Shown: piece by piece, positions 8,414 to 18,001 of the stretch | Numbering within the stretch: the stretch's first letter is position 1 | Layout of the letters: each line of letters opens with the position of its first letter | From: an uncultured Acidobacteriota bacterium | GTDB taxonomy: Bacteria > Acidobacteriota > Terriglobia > Terriglobales > Acidobacteriaceae | Length of the DNA stretch: 64,000 nt | Direction: 5' to 3' | NCBI GenBank assembly: GCA_903851035.1 | Contig: CAINND010000089.1 | Span: 51,220-115,219 of the forward strand | The notes under the pieces: generated by a model | Database searches by the model: none | Seen by the model: the letters and a program-made list of their open reading frames with translations, nothing else | What the model was told of the DNA's origin: nothing | Translations under genes and position numbers: made by a program

Positions 8414-9421
8414 ATGTCCAACCCACTCTTCAACGCCGAGCCGCTGCCCATGCCCACGGAGGCTTCGCAATACGTCCGCCGGTCGTCGGCCTTATTGCGC
8501 CTTGGGCTGCCCGCTCTGCTGCTGCTTTTCACCTGCTTTACCACTCTGCTGGTAGGTGCACGGCTGCAATTTAACTTTGACCACAACCTGAAGACCTTTG
8601 CCACTGGAACAGAGCTGATCCCGCTCTTTCCGGTGAACTGGCTGTGGCAGGCTCCGCGTCTTTTGAAAGGTGGCCTGCCCTTCTCGCTGGCTATCATGGG
8701 CATCCTGCTGGCTCACGAGATGGGGCACTACCTTTACTGCCGCCATTACGGTGTGCGGGCTACTTTGCCATTCTTCATCCCCGCACCCACGATGATTGGC
8801 ACGCTGGGGGCATTCATCCGCATCGGCGGAGCCATTGAGTCGCGTGCGGCGCTATTCGATATTGGCATTGCCGGGCCTATCGCCGGCTTTGTAGTCGCCC
8901 TGCCTACCATGCTGGCCGGGATAGCCCTCTCGCATCCGATTTCAGGCCCCGCGGACCCCGATATTCAGTTTGGCTTTCCCCTGATCTTTGAGCTAGGTCA
9001 GCGATTGCTTCATCCCGGAGCTCCGGCGCTGGCGCATTATGCCCTGCATCCCCTGGCTTTAGCGGCCTGGGCGGGCATGCTGGCCACAGCGCTGAACCTG
9101 CTCCCCGGCGGGCAGCTCGACGGCGGACACATCGTGTTTGCGGCCTCGCCTTCGCTACACAGAATGCTTTCCTGGACGGCCATTGCGGGACTGGTGGCGA
9201 TGGCCTGGTACTGCTGGGCGGGATGGATGATCTGGGCGGTATTCCTGGCCCTGAGCGGCCTGCAACAGCCCGATGTACCCATATGGCCCGCGCTGGGCCG
9301 TGGACGCCGCTGGATGGCCGTGGTGGCGCTGGCTCTGCTGCTGCTGACCCTGACACCTGCACCGGTGCAGAATTCAACCTTCCCGCAACTGGCGCACAGC
9401 ATCAAACATCCCGACGAGTAG
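8414..9421 (+). CDS. Site-2 protease family (M50) membrane metalloprotease
   Basis: This 335-residue polytopic membrane protein carries the zinc motif HEMGH (in ILLAHEMGHYLYCRHYG) in a membrane segment and a second NLLPGGQLDGGHI motif supplying the Asp ligand, as in site-2 proteases. Around seven hydrophobic segments are visible. Such enzymes cleave substrates within the membrane, often anti-sigma factors, but no partner is encoded next to it. There is no PDZ domain between the motifs, unlike RseP. It is convergent with priA. Confidence 0.88.
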   Translation: MSNPLFNAEPLPMPTEASQYVRRSSALLRLGLPALLLLFTCFTTLLVGARLQFNFDHNLKTFATGTELIPLFPVNWLWQAPRLLKGGLPFSLAIMGILLAHEMGHYLYCRHYGVRATLPFFIPAPTMIGTLGAFIRIGGAIESRAALFDIGIAGPIAGFVVALPTMLAGIALSHPISGPADPDIQFGFPLIFELGQRLLHPGAPALAHYALHPLALAAWAGMLATALNLLPGGQLDGGHIVFAASPSLHRMLSWTAIAGLVAMAWYCWAGWMIWAVFLALSGLQQPDVPIWPALGRGRRWMAVVALALLLLTLTPAPVQNSTFPQLAHSIKHPDE

Positions 9422-9452
9422 GCGCCACACGCGCCACAATCAGACTTAAAGC

Positions 9453-11996
9453 TTAGGTCAGCGTCATGGCGTCGACGTCCACAATCATGTTGCCACGCGG
9501 GATCTTCTGTTCAGCGGCGGCCGCGAGCATGGCGCGCAGTAAGAGGTTCAGCCGCTCGCGACCGGCGGCCTTCAGCACAAAGTGGAAACGGTAGTCGCGC
9601 TTGAGGCGGACGACCGGCGCTGGGGCGGGACCCATGACGCGAACACCCTCATGGCGCTCCTGCTCAAACCATTTGCCCAGCAGCCCGGCATAGCGCAGAG
9701 CGTCCGACTCACTCTCACTGCGCACTACTACGTTGGCCAGTGCGTCAAAGGGCGGATAGTGCATCCAGCCGCGGAAGCGCAGCTCTTTGTCGGCAAAGCC
9801 GTGGTAGTCATGATGCGCGGCAAACTGCACGGCGTAGTGATTTGGAAAATGAGTTTGCAGTACGACCTTGCCGGGCAGATTGCCACGGCCAGCGCGGCCC
9901 GCCACCTGGGTCAGCAGTTGGAAGGTGCGTTCGGCGGCTCGGAAGTCCGGCAGGCCGAGCGCGGTATCGGCTCCGACGACGCCGACCAGCGTGACGCCAT
10001 GCACGTCGTGTCCCTTGGCAATCATCTGCGTGCCCACAAGAAGATCGAGCTCTCCGGACTGAAAGCGGCAGAGCATCTGCTCAAAGTCGGCGTGGCCGCG
10101 GATGGTGTCACGATCCATGCGTCCGATGCGCGCCTGAGGAAAGGCGGAGTGCAGAATGTCCTCCAGCTTTTCGGCGCCCGTGCCCAGGAACTGCACGTAA
10201 TCGCTACCACACTTGGCGCACCGCTTGGGCACCGGTGCCTGGAATCCACAGTAGTGGCAGAGCAGGCAGCGGCGCGCGCGATGGTAAGTCATGGCCACGG
10301 CACAGTCGCGGCATTGCACGGTGTCTCCGCAGGCGCGGCACATGACCCAGGACGAAAAGCCGCGGCGGTTGAGCAGCAGCATGGCCTGCTCGCCGCGGCC
10401 CAGTGCTCCGGTAAGTTCCTCGGTCAGGCGGCGGCTGAGCACCGTCTCCTTGCCCGTCTGCGCGAATTCCTCGCGCATGTCCACCAGTTCAACCTCCGGC
10501 AGCGGACGTTCCTGCACGCGGTCGGGCAGCTCGACCAGCGCGTACTTGCCACGCGTGGCGTTGTGATAACTCTCCAGCGAAGGCGTGGCCGAGCCCATGA
10601 CAACCGTGGCGCCGAGTGCATGCGCCCGCACCACGGCCACATCGCGCGCGTGGTAGCGCGGCGTTTCCTGCTGCTTGTAGCTGTGATCGTGTTCCTCGTC
10701 CACCAGTATGAGCGCGAGGTCACGGACGGGAGCGAAGATGGCCGAGCGAGTACCGACGGCGATGCGCGCCTCCCCGCTCTGGATGCGCCGCCACTGCGCG
10801 GCACGCTCGGCGTCACTGAGTGAAGAGTGTAGGATGGCCACCTCATCACCGAAGATGCCGTAGAGGTCGGCGGCCACGCCGGGAGTGAGACCGATCTCCG
10901 GCACCAGCAGCAGCGAGCCGCGCCCGGAGGCCAACACCTTCTGCATCGCAGCCAAATACACGGCTGTTTTTCCCGAGCCGGTGACGCCATGCAGCAGCAC
11001 GGCCTGGAAGCGCCGCTCCTCGACTGACGACAGTATCTGCTTCAGGGCTTTCTTCTGATCCGGCGTAAAGAGAAAGTCGAGCGTGGTGCGCGGCTTCATC
11101 TGCGGAATGGCCTGCGCCGCCGGTTCCTCGACGATCTCCACCAGTCCATGGCGCACAAGCGTCTGCAAAGAGCTGGGCGACGCACCGGCCTCGCGCAGGG
11201 ACTCAGCGGGTAGACGGCCATCGGCGGCGCGCAGCAGGTCGAGAATCTTCTGCTGACCGGCGTTGAGTTTGGCTGGCTTCCGTTCGTCAGGATTCGGATC
11301 GGCATGCTCAGAGGCTGCCGCGTCATTCCGCAGCAAGGCGTTATCCCGCAACACAACATGGCGCACCATGCGACGGGCATCGCGCGCGCCGCTGAGGTCC
11401 TCGCGGACAATCCACTTCTTCTGCATCAGCGAGCGCAGCAACTCGCGTGTGGCACCCAGCTCACGCAGACGCTCCTCGCGCACAAGCTCGCCCTCGCTGA
11501 GCGCATCGAGCACGGCGTATTCCGCCATGACGCCGCGCGCCTCGCCGCCCGAGCGCTGGAAGAATCCCGGCGGCGCCGCGTCGTAAAGAATCTCAGTTCC
11601 GAGATCGGTGATGAGATAGCCGAAGGCCTGGCGGAACTCCGCCTGCAACGGCAGCATGGAGCGATAAACCTCGCCGATGGGCGCCAAGTAGTAGCGTGCA
11701 ATCCACTGCCCCAGGGCCAGCAGCGGCTCATCCAGGACGGGCACCGCATCCAGCACCTGCAGGATCTTTTTCAGCTTTCGCGTGGGCGACTCGTTGTGCA
11801 CGCGCACCACGATGCCACTGAGTTTTTTCTCCGCTCCGGCGCCGAAGGGTACGACGACGCGCCCGCCGACGATGGGCTCAAGGGCTCCGGCCTCATAGGT
11901 GAATAGCTGGTCGAGTGGAACCGGAAGGGCTACGTCGCAGTAGAGCGTCTGCTCCACAGGCAAGAGAGACTCCTGCTGGGTGCGCTTGGCGGTCAT
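9453..11996 (-). CDS. priA: Primosomal protein N' (replication restart helicase)
   Basis: The track ORF extends to 12335, but that part is a shadow of the udg gene. ATG at 11996 overlaps the udg stop by one base (TGATG), giving 847 residues. Order of features: N-terminal DNA-binding domain (LPVPLDQLFTYEA), Walker A GVTGSGKTAVYL, DEEH box (LVDEEHDHSYKQ), then eight zinc-binding cysteines (CRACGDTVQCRDC, CHYCGFQ, CAKCGS) and helicase motif VAGRAGR. It reloads the replisome at stalled forks. A segment of about 100 residues around NPDERKPAKLNAGQQKIL before the helicase core makes it longer than E. coli PriA (732). Last gene of the msbA-to-priA operon. Confidence 0.95.
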   Translation of the reverse strand: MTAKRTQQESLLPVEQTLYCDVALPVPLDQLFTYEAGALEPIVGGRVVVPFGAGAEKKLSGIVVRVHNESPTRKLKKILQVLDAVPVLDEPLLALGQWIARYYLAPIGEVYRSMLPLQAEFRQAFGYLITDLGTEILYDAAPPGFFQRSGGEARGVMAEYAVLDALSEGELVREERLRELGATRELLRSLMQKKWIVREDLSGARDARRMVRHVVLRDNALLRNDAAASEHADPNPDERKPAKLNAGQQKILDLLRAADGRLPAESLREAGASPSSLQTLVRHGLVEIVEEPAAQAIPQMKPRTTLDFLFTPDQKKALKQILSSVEERRFQAVLLHGVTGSGKTAVYLAAMQKVLASGRGSLLLVPEIGLTPGVAADLYGIFGDEVAILHSSLSDAERAAQWRRIQSGEARIAVGTRSAIFAPVRDLALILVDEEHDHSYKQQETPRYHARDVAVVRAHALGATVVMGSATPSLESYHNATRGKYALVELPDRVQERPLPEVELVDMREEFAQTGKETVLSRRLTEELTGALGRGEQAMLLLNRRGFSSWVMCRACGDTVQCRDCAVAMTYHRARRCLLCHYCGFQAPVPKRCAKCGSDYVQFLGTGAEKLEDILHSAFPQARIGRMDRDTIRGHADFEQMLCRFQSGELDLLVGTQMIAKGHDVHGVTLVGVVGADTALGLPDFRAAERTFQLLTQVAGRAGRGNLPGKVVLQTHFPNHYAVQFAAHHDYHGFADKELRFRGWMHYPPFDALANVVVRSESESDALRYAGLLGKWFEQERHEGVRVMGPAPAPVVRLKRDYRFHFVLKAAGRERLNLLLRAMLAAAAEQKIPRGNMIVDVDAMTLT

Positions 11997-12862
11997 CAGG
12001 CCTCGGGCGAGGCGCCGGCGCCGCGCGCGGGCAGCGGCATGCCGAGGTGCTTCATCACCAGTTGGAGGTCGGCCCATGCCTCTTTCTTCTGCCGCGGATC
12101 GCGCAGCAGGTACGCCGGGTGATAGGTGACGACCAGGCTGGTGGTGAACTCGGCATCGCGCTCCGGTGCCGCGTGCGGCAGCACGGGATGAAACTCGTAA
12201 ACGCGGCCGCGCAGGTTGGCCATGGAATCCGATGTACCCAGCAGGTACTTGGCGGCCGTGGCGCCCAGCGCTACCACAACCTGCGGACGCACCACGCTCA
12301 ACTGGCGCATCAGGAAGCCTCCGCAGGTGTCGCACTCATCGCGTTCCGGCGTGCGGTTTTGCGGCGGACGACACTTGACCACATTGGCGATGTACACCTG
12401 CTCGCGGCGCAATCCCATGGCGTTGATCATTTTGTTCAGCAGTTGCCCGGCGCGGCCAACAAAGGGCTCGCCCTGCGCGTCTTCATCCGCGCCCGGACCT
12501 TCGCCGACAAACATGATGCGCGCCTGCGGATCTCCGACGCCAAATACGAGGTTGGTGCGCGTTGCGCCAAGGCGGCAACGTTGACAATCGCCGATATCTT
12601 CTCGAATCACCTTGAGCGCGGTAGGCTTATCGGCCAGCACCGCGGCCAGAATGGCGGGATCGGTCGGCGCATCGACAGGCTCAGTCGGCGCGGCTACAAC
12701 TTCATTCACCGGCACGGCTAGTTCCTCGCGGGCAATGGCCTGTAGCCAGGCGGCGTCGGCAGGCACATCACGGCGATACAGATCGTAGATGCCAAGCTCG
12801 CGATAGTAGCGCACGGCCTCGGCAACGGCGCGGCTGCTGGCTTCATCCAGGACTTTCGCCAT
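11996..12862 (-). CDS. Uracil-DNA glycosylase, family 4 (4Fe-4S)
   Basis: This 288-residue protein has a 90-residue variable N-terminus, then a 4Fe-4S UDG domain: CQRCRL with later cysteines ([14 protein letters not shown]) forming the cluster, [17 protein letters not shown] as motif 1, and [10 protein letters not shown] as the distal motif. It removes uracil from DNA. The N-terminal part may be a SPO1 DNA polymerase-like extension often annotated with this family. The start abuts the coaBC stop with no gap and the stop overlaps priA by one base, so translation is probably coupled. Confidence 0.9.
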   Translation of the reverse strand: MAKVLDEASSRAVAEAVRYYRELGIYDLYRRDVPADAAWLQAIAREELAVPVNEVVAAPTEPVDAPTDPAILAAVLADKPTALKVIREDIGDCQRCRLGATRTNLVFGVGDPQARIMFVGEGPGADEDAQGEPFVGRAGQLLNKMINAMGLRREQVYIANVVKCRPPQNRTPERDECDTCGGFLMRQLSVVRPQVVVALGATAAKYLLGTSDSMANLRGRVYEFHPVLPHAAPERDAEFTTSLVVTYHPAYLLRDPRQKKEAWADLQLVMKHLGMPLPARGAGASPEA

Positions 12863-14107
12863 CTAGCTGGTCACCTTCGGCGCCTTCTGCTGCGCGCGCA
12901 AGGCCACCAGGGCATCTAGAATGCGGCCCGCCATCTCCAGCTTACTCATCTCAGGTATCTCGATCTCGTCGTCGGCGGTGAGTATGCGGCCGGCATTGCG
13001 GTCACTGCTGAAGCCAATGCCGGGGCGCGAAACGTCGTTGCAGACGATGGCGTCCAGATGCTTGCGCTGTAGCTTGCCGCGCGCGTGAGAGACAACGTTT
13101 TCGGTCTCGGCGGCAAAGCCCACCAGTAACTGTCCGGGGGCGCGGCGAGAGCCCAGCTCGGCCAGAATGTCTGCTGTCGGCACCAGTTCCAGGGTTAGTG
13201 AACCTTCGCGCTTAATCTTTTGAGAAGACTGAACGGCAGGCGTGAAGTCGGCAACGGCGGCGGTCATGATGGTGATACTGGCCTTTGCAAACCGTTCGAG
13301 CATCGCCGCACGCATCTCTGCCGTGGTTTCCACCGAGACAAACTCATCCAGCGCAGGAGGCGTTAATGCTGTCGGACCACTCACCAGTGTCACATGGGCT
13401 CCACGACGGCGCGCAGCTTCGGCAATCGCGTAGCCCATTTTGCCGCTGGAGCGGTTGCCGACAAAGCGCACCGGATCAATCGGCTCCATGGTTGGCCCGG
13501 CGGAGACGAGAATATGCTCGCCCTTCAAATCCTGTGACTGCGTAACTCGGGCCAGCACGGCCTCCACAATCTCGTCCACCTCGGCCAGGCGGCCTTCACC
13601 GGTCATGCCGCAGGCCAGGTATCCGGAACCGGGCTCCACGATGGTGACGCCGCGCTCACGCAGAGTGGCAAGGTTCGCCTGCGTCGCCGCATGCCGCCAC
13701 ATATTTACATTCATCGCGGGCGCCACAATCACCGGAGCGGTGGTGGCCAGGTACAGCGTACTGAGAAAGTCCTCTGATAATCCTTGCGCAAATCGAGCCA
13801 GCGTGGCCGCCGTGGCCGGAGCTACCACCAGTGCATCAATGGACTGTGCCACGGAGATATGTTCGACCGAACTATCCAGCGTGGCTGTGGCATCCCCATA
13901 AGTTACATCAGACGAATCGCGCTGCGCGAACATCCGGGTGATGACTTTTTCGCCGGTGAGCGCGGCAAAGGTCAGGGGACGCACAAACTCCTGCGCTGCA
14001 TCGGTCATTACCACCTGCACGCGGAAGCCGCGATCCTGTAGCCGACGCGCCAGTTCCGCGGCCTTATAGGCGGCAACGCCACCTGTCACTCCCAGTGCGA
14101 TCTTCAT
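12863..14107 (-). CDS. coaBC: Bifunctional phosphopantothenoylcysteine decarboxylase / phosphopantothenate-cysteine ligase
   Basis: The N-terminal half (1-190) is the CoaC flavoprotein, with GVTGGVAAYKAAELARRL, the catalytic-type histidine in SSVEHISVAQ, APAMNVNMW and GYLACGMTGEGRL. The C-terminal half is CoaB, with SAGPTMEPIDPVRFVGNRSSG, KMGYAIAE and KIKRE. It catalyses two consecutive steps of coenzyme A synthesis. The length (414) is typical. It sits between rpoZ and udg in the operon; rpoZ-coaBC-priA linkage is widespread. Confidence 0.95.
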   Translation of the reverse strand: MKIALGVTGGVAAYKAAELARRLQDRGFRVQVVMTDAAQEFVRPLTFAALTGEKVITRMFAQRDSSDVTYGDATATLDSSVEHISVAQSIDALVVAPATAATLARFAQGLSEDFLSTLYLATTAPVIVAPAMNVNMWRHAATQANLATLRERGVTIVEPGSGYLACGMTGEGRLAEVDEIVEAVLARVTQSQDLKGEHILVSAGPTMEPIDPVRFVGNRSSGKMGYAIAEAARRRGAHVTLVSGPTALTPPALDEFVSVETTAEMRAAMLERFAKASITIMTAAVADFTPAVQSSQKIKREGSLTLELVPTADILAELGSRRAPGQLLVGFAAETENVVSHARGKLQRKHLDAIVCNDVSRPGIGFSSDRNAGRILTADDEIEIPEMSKLEMAGRILDALVALRAQQKAPKVTS

Positions 14108-14189
14108 ACGTTGCTCTTCCCTGCGGATTAGATGCGCGCGGAAGCTCCCTGGATGGCCGCAGCCATCCTGCCCGGTCCTCCACAGAGGA

Positions 14190-14405
14190 CTAGGCTGCGC
14201 CGGACTCCGTTACCGGAACAATCACCGGGATGGGCTTGGTCTCCCACTTCACCTTGTCGGCCTGCAGCTCCTGCTCGGCAATGCGGCAGGGCTTGGTGGA
14301 ACTGGTGGCAATCAGCGGTGTGGCGCCGGACTGTAGTTGCCGGGCACGCTGCGCCGCCACCAGAATATACCGATAGTTGCTGTCAAATCCGTTGTAGAGT
14401 TCCAC
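14190..14405 (-). CDS. rpoZ: RNA polymerase omega subunit
   Basis: This 71-residue protein has the omega pattern YRYILVAAQRARQLQSGATP followed by a Glu-containing helix (RIAEQELQADKV). Omega stabilises the beta' subunit. The assignment is also supported by position directly between gmk (18-nt gap) and coaBC, the usual arrangement. The C-terminal tail (KPIPVIVPVTES) is shorter than in E. coli. Confidence 0.88.
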   Translation of the reverse strand: MELYNGFDSNYRYILVAAQRARQLQSGATPLIATSSTKPCRIAEQELQADKVKWETKPIPVIVPVTESGAA

Positions 14406-14423
14406 TTTGCTCCCCCTGTAAAG

Positions 14424-15119
14424 TCATGCAGTGGCCCTGCGAAAGCTCTCCAGAATCGGTCCCAAGATGGGCCGGACATTTTCTAACCGCCGGCTCTCCG
14501 CCAACTTTGTCATCTGCTCCTCGTCGCTGCGTGAAGGCTTTCTTCCCTCCGCCTTCAAGCGCTCGGAGAGGATGATGGCCTTCAGCGCGTCAATCGAATC
14601 GCTGAGTTGGTCGTTTACCAGAATGTAGTCGTATTCCTCGTATTTTTCAATCTCCCGGGTGGCCGTCTCCAGCCGCCGCTGGATGACCGCCTCGTCGGTC
14701 ATGCGTTCGGCTGAGCTGCGCCGCCGCAGTCGCTTCTCCAACTCCTGCCGATTCGGCGGCAGAATGAAGATGCTGACCGCGTCCGGAAGATTCTTCTGTA
14801 TCTGTCCGGCGCCCTGCACGTCGATATCCAGCAGCAGGTCGTGGCCGCGCCCGGTGGCGTCCTGCAGAAAGCGTTTGGCCGTTCCGTAATAGTTGCCGAA
14901 GACATCGGCGTACTCCAGGAACTCGCCGCGCTCGATCATGCGCTCGAAGACTTCGCGGCTGGTGTAGTAATACTCGCGGCCGTTCTCCTCGCTGCCGCGC
15001 GGCATGCGCGTGGTGTAGCTGACGCTGAACTCAAGCCGGTCGACATTCGTGCGAATCGCATTGACCAGCGTGGATTTGCCGCTGCCCGAAGGCGCCGAGA
15101 TGATGAATACGGGTGTCAT
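14424..15119 (-). CDS. gmk: Guanylate kinase
   Basis: Phosphorylates GMP to GDP. P-loop SAPSGSGKST at residues 8-17, GMP-binding SYTTRMPRGSEENGREYYY, then LLDIDVQGAGQ and the LID RRLETATREI are all present. The 231-residue length includes a roughly 30-residue C-terminal extension (EEQMTKLAESRRLENVRPILG). It overlaps yicC by 4 nt (ATGA). Confidence 0.95.
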   Translation of the reverse strand: MTPVFIISAPSGSGKSTLVNAIRTNVDRLEFSVSYTTRMPRGSEENGREYYYTSREVFERMIERGEFLEYADVFGNYYGTAKRFLQDATGRGHDLLLDIDVQGAGQIQKNLPDAVSIFILPPNRQELEKRLRRRSSAERMTDEAVIQRRLETATREIEKYEEYDYILVNDQLSDSIDALKAIILSERLKAEGRKPSRSDEEQMTKLAESRRLENVRPILGPILESFRRATA

Positions 15120-16003
15120 TCTACGTTTTGCACCTGTTCACGTGATTTTTCAATGTCGCTCTTGAGCGCCAGCCCCAGCTCGGTGATGCGCGTCGCGTCG
15201 CCGGCCAGTCCCGTGGTCTTGCTGAGCATGGTGTTGGCTTCGCGATTCATCTCCTGCAGCAGGAAGTCGAGCTTCTTGCCCACCTCAGCGCCCTCCACCA
15301 GCAGGGCTCGGAAATGTTTAATGTGTGTCTGCATGCGCACGATTTCTTCCTGCACGTCGCTGCGCTCGGCCAGCATTGCCGCCTCCTGCAGCAGGCGATC
15401 CGGTTCGGCCTTGCCCTCCAGCAGTTCGTTCATGCGCTGGCGGATGCGCTCCAGATGCGCGGCTAGCACGGTGTCGCGCAGCTTTTCCACCTCGGCCGTG
15501 TTGCGCTCCAACTGGTCCATGCGGGTTTCTAACTCGGCGCGTGTGTGGTCGCCCTCCAGTCGGCGATTGGCGTTCAGAGCTTCAATCAGTTCACCGGCGG
15601 CGGCGAGCAATGCGCCTTGCAGCGCTTCCTCTTCCGGCATCTCACTGGAGGCCGAGAGCACTCCGTTGAGCCGAAAGATGCCGTTCAGGTCCGGTTCCCC
15701 CTTCAAACCCAGTTCGTCGGAAAGATCACGGAAGGCATTCACATAGCCAGCCACCAGCTCGCGGTTCACGCTGATGCCACTGGCCCCGGCGTATTCGAGC
15801 GCTAGCGACAGTTCGACGTGGCCGCGGTGCATCTTCTCCTTCACCAGCTTGCGTAACTGCTGTTCAAACAGCTCGCTGCGCGCAGGCAGCCGGAGGTGCA
15901 AGTCAAGAAAGCGATGGTTCACGCTCTTGGCGGTAAAGGTGTAAGCCGTCTTGCCATGCTCGCCCTTCAACTGGGCAAAGCCTGTCATGGAGCGGATCGT
16001 CAT
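15116..16003 (-). CDS. YicC/YloC-family endoribonuclease
   Basis: A 295-residue protein with the family N-terminus (TIRSMTGFAQ), the SVNHRFLDLHLRLP block and the C-terminal GKKLDFLLQEMNREANTMLSKT block. The family includes E. coli YicC, reported as an RNase linked to RyhB turnover. The central and C-terminal parts are strongly helical. It overlaps gmk by 4 nt downstream and the ABC transporter by 4 nt upstream; yicC-gmk-rpoZ is a conserved order. Confidence 0.92.
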   Translation of the reverse strand: MTIRSMTGFAQLKGEHGKTAYTFTAKSVNHRFLDLHLRLPARSELFEQQLRKLVKEKMHRGHVELSLALEYAGASGISVNRELVAGYVNAFRDLSDELGLKGEPDLNGIFRLNGVLSASSEMPEEEALQGALLAAAGELIEALNANRRLEGDHTRAELETRMDQLERNTAEVEKLRDTVLAAHLERIRQRMNELLEGKAEPDRLLQEAAMLAERSDVQEEIVRMQTHIKHFRALLVEGAEVGKKLDFLLQEMNREANTMLSKTTGLAGDATRITELGLALKSDIEKSREQVQNVE

Positions 16004-17856
16004 GATGGGTCGCCGCTTCCTTCCTGGGCCGAGGCGCGTGGCGCGTCAGCATCCACAAATTGCAGGTCGTGCAGGCGGCGGTAGGTTCCCAGCCGCGACA
16101 TTAACTCTTCATGCGTGCCGCTGTCGGCTATCTGGCCATTCTCCAGCACAATAATTCTATCGGCCCTGCGCACAGTGGAAAGCCGATGCGCGATGACAAA
16201 GACCGTGCGGTCGGCCATCAGGTTCTGCAACGCGGCCTGCACCAGTGCCTCGCTCTCGCTATCCAGCGCGCTGGTGGCTTCATCCAGAATCAGCACGGGA
16301 GCGTTTTTTAGCAGCGCGCGGGCAATACTCAGCCGCTGGCGCTCGCCGCCGCTGAGGCGGAAGCCACGCTCGCCAATGACCGTGTCGTAGCCCTCCGGCA
16401 TGCGCAGGATGAAATCATGCGCCAGTGCGGCCTTTGCGGCACGCTCCACCTCGGCTTGTGAGACTTGCGGCTGCCCGTATGCAATATTGTTACGCACCGT
16501 GTCGTTGAAGAGCATCGTCTCCTGCGCCACAATGCCAATCTGTCCACGCAAGGAGGCCAGTGAGACCTCGCGAATATCATTGCCATCCACCAGGATGCAT
16601 CCGCCGGTCACATCGAAGAAGCGCGGAATCAGATGTACCAGCGTGCTTTTGCCAGCTCCGCTGCCGCCCACAATGGCCAGCAGCTCACCAGCTTTGACTT
16701 CAAGATTCACTCCGCTCAGCACCTCGCGGGCGTCTTCCCCGTCGTTATAGCGGAAGCGCACGTCCTCAAAGCGGATGGAATCATGAAAGCGGCCCAGCTT
16801 GCGCGCCAGGGTCTTCTCCCGCACTTCATCCTTGGCGTCCATGAAGCTGAAGACCGACTCTGATGAGCCGAGTGCCTGCTGAAAGCTGTTATAGAAGGTG
16901 GAGAATTTACGCACCGGCTGGTACAGCAGGATGGTGGCCGTAATGAAGGTCATGAAGTCACCGATCCTCATCGTGCCATGGCTGATGCTGTCGCTGCCCA
17001 GCTTGAGCAGCAAGGCCACGGCCACGGCACCCAGCAGGTCCATCAGCGGAGAGCTGACGGCCATGGCCACCACGTAGCGCATATTGGCCGAAAACAAACG
17101 CTTGGCCGCCGCCTTGAAGCGCATGGTCTCCCAAAGCTCCATGCTGAATGCCTTGACGATGCGGTTGCCGGTGATCGTCTCATGCAAAATGTTCTGAATC
17201 TCGGCCAGCTTGTCCTGCCCCTTGCGCGTAGTGCTGCGTACCTGGCGGCCAATCTTGCGCGAGCTCATGGTAATGACCGGCACAAAGATCAGCAGGATCC
17301 AGGCCCGCTTGCCGCCCACGGCAATCACCAGCGCCACGTTGAAGACAAAGATGAAGAACTGTTGCAGGAATTCGGCCAGCACGCTCGACATGGCGAACTG
17401 CACCTTGTCAATGTCGTTGATGATGGCCGACACCAGCTTGCCCGTGGGATTGCGCTGGAAGAAGGCCGCCGAGCGCCGCATCACGCTCTCATAAATGTCA
17501 TTGCGCAGATCGGTGACCAGCCCGAAGCCCGCGTAATTCACCAGGTAGGTGCCAACGTAGTCGAATATGCCCTTGAGAAAGACCGAGGCAACCAGGGCGA
17601 AGGCCACCATCTGCCATGGATCGTGCAGCGCACCCGGCACAAACTGGTTCAGGTAAACGATGTAATGCGTGCGCGGTATCTTGAAAAGCATCATGGGCCC
17701 GGCACGTTCGACGCTGAAAACATGGTCGAAGATGGGGCGCAGAAGAGCGATGCGGAAGGCCTCCAGCAGGCCGACCATGGCAAACAAGACGAGGCTGGCA
17801 AATAACTGCGGCCAGTAGGGGCGCACGTACCACAGCAGACGGATCAGTCTACGCAT
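16000..17856 (-). CDS. MsbA-like ABC transporter, fused permease-ATPase
   Basis: This 618-residue half-transporter has an N-terminal six-helix membrane domain (about 1-320) and a C-terminal ATPase. The ATPase has Walker A GGSGAGKST, signature LSGGERQRLSIARALL, Walker B VLILDEATSALD and the H-loop VIAHRLSTV. It resembles MsbA-type exporters, which flip lipid A or other lipids as homodimers. The substrate is inferred only, so no symbol is given. It heads the seven-gene operon ending with priA, and yicC overlaps its end by 4 nt. Confidence 0.88.
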   Translation of the reverse strand: MRRLIRLLWYVRPYWPQLFASLVLFAMVGLLEAFRIALLRPIFDHVFSVERAGPMMLFKIPRTHYIVYLNQFVPGALHDPWQMVAFALVASVFLKGIFDYVGTYLVNYAGFGLVTDLRNDIYESVMRRSAAFFQRNPTGKLVSAIINDIDKVQFAMSSVLAEFLQQFFIFVFNVALVIAVGGKRAWILLIFVPVITMSSRKIGRQVRSTTRKGQDKLAEIQNILHETITGNRIVKAFSMELWETMRFKAAAKRLFSANMRYVVAMAVSSPLMDLLGAVAVALLLKLGSDSISHGTMRIGDFMTFITATILLYQPVRKFSTFYNSFQQALGSSESVFSFMDAKDEVREKTLARKLGRFHDSIRFEDVRFRYNDGEDAREVLSGVNLEVKAGELLAIVGGSGAGKSTLVHLIPRFFDVTGGCILVDGNDIREVSLASLRGQIGIVAQETMLFNDTVRNNIAYGQPQVSQAEVERAAKAALAHDFILRMPEGYDTVIGERGFRLSGGERQRLSIARALLKNAPVLILDEATSALDSESEALVQAALQNLMADRTVFVIAHRLSTVRRADRIIVLENGQIADSGTHEELMSRLGTYRRLHDLQFVDADAPRASAQEGSGDPS

Positions 17857-18001
17857 GAGGCACTCGCGCGACGGCCCGGCGTCGGGATGGGTTGCTGGGA
17901 GCCAAGACTTGATTTTACTGGAAGCCGCGCCCGCACGTCAGTTCACGCGTCACAGCCGTTGGCTAAGCGGCGTCACCCGGCGGGTGCACCGCCGCCGCCT
18001 T

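Noticed and set aside
9582-10823. 413-codon + strand ORF antisense to priA
   Set aside because: Shadow of PriA; no start signal and no domain.
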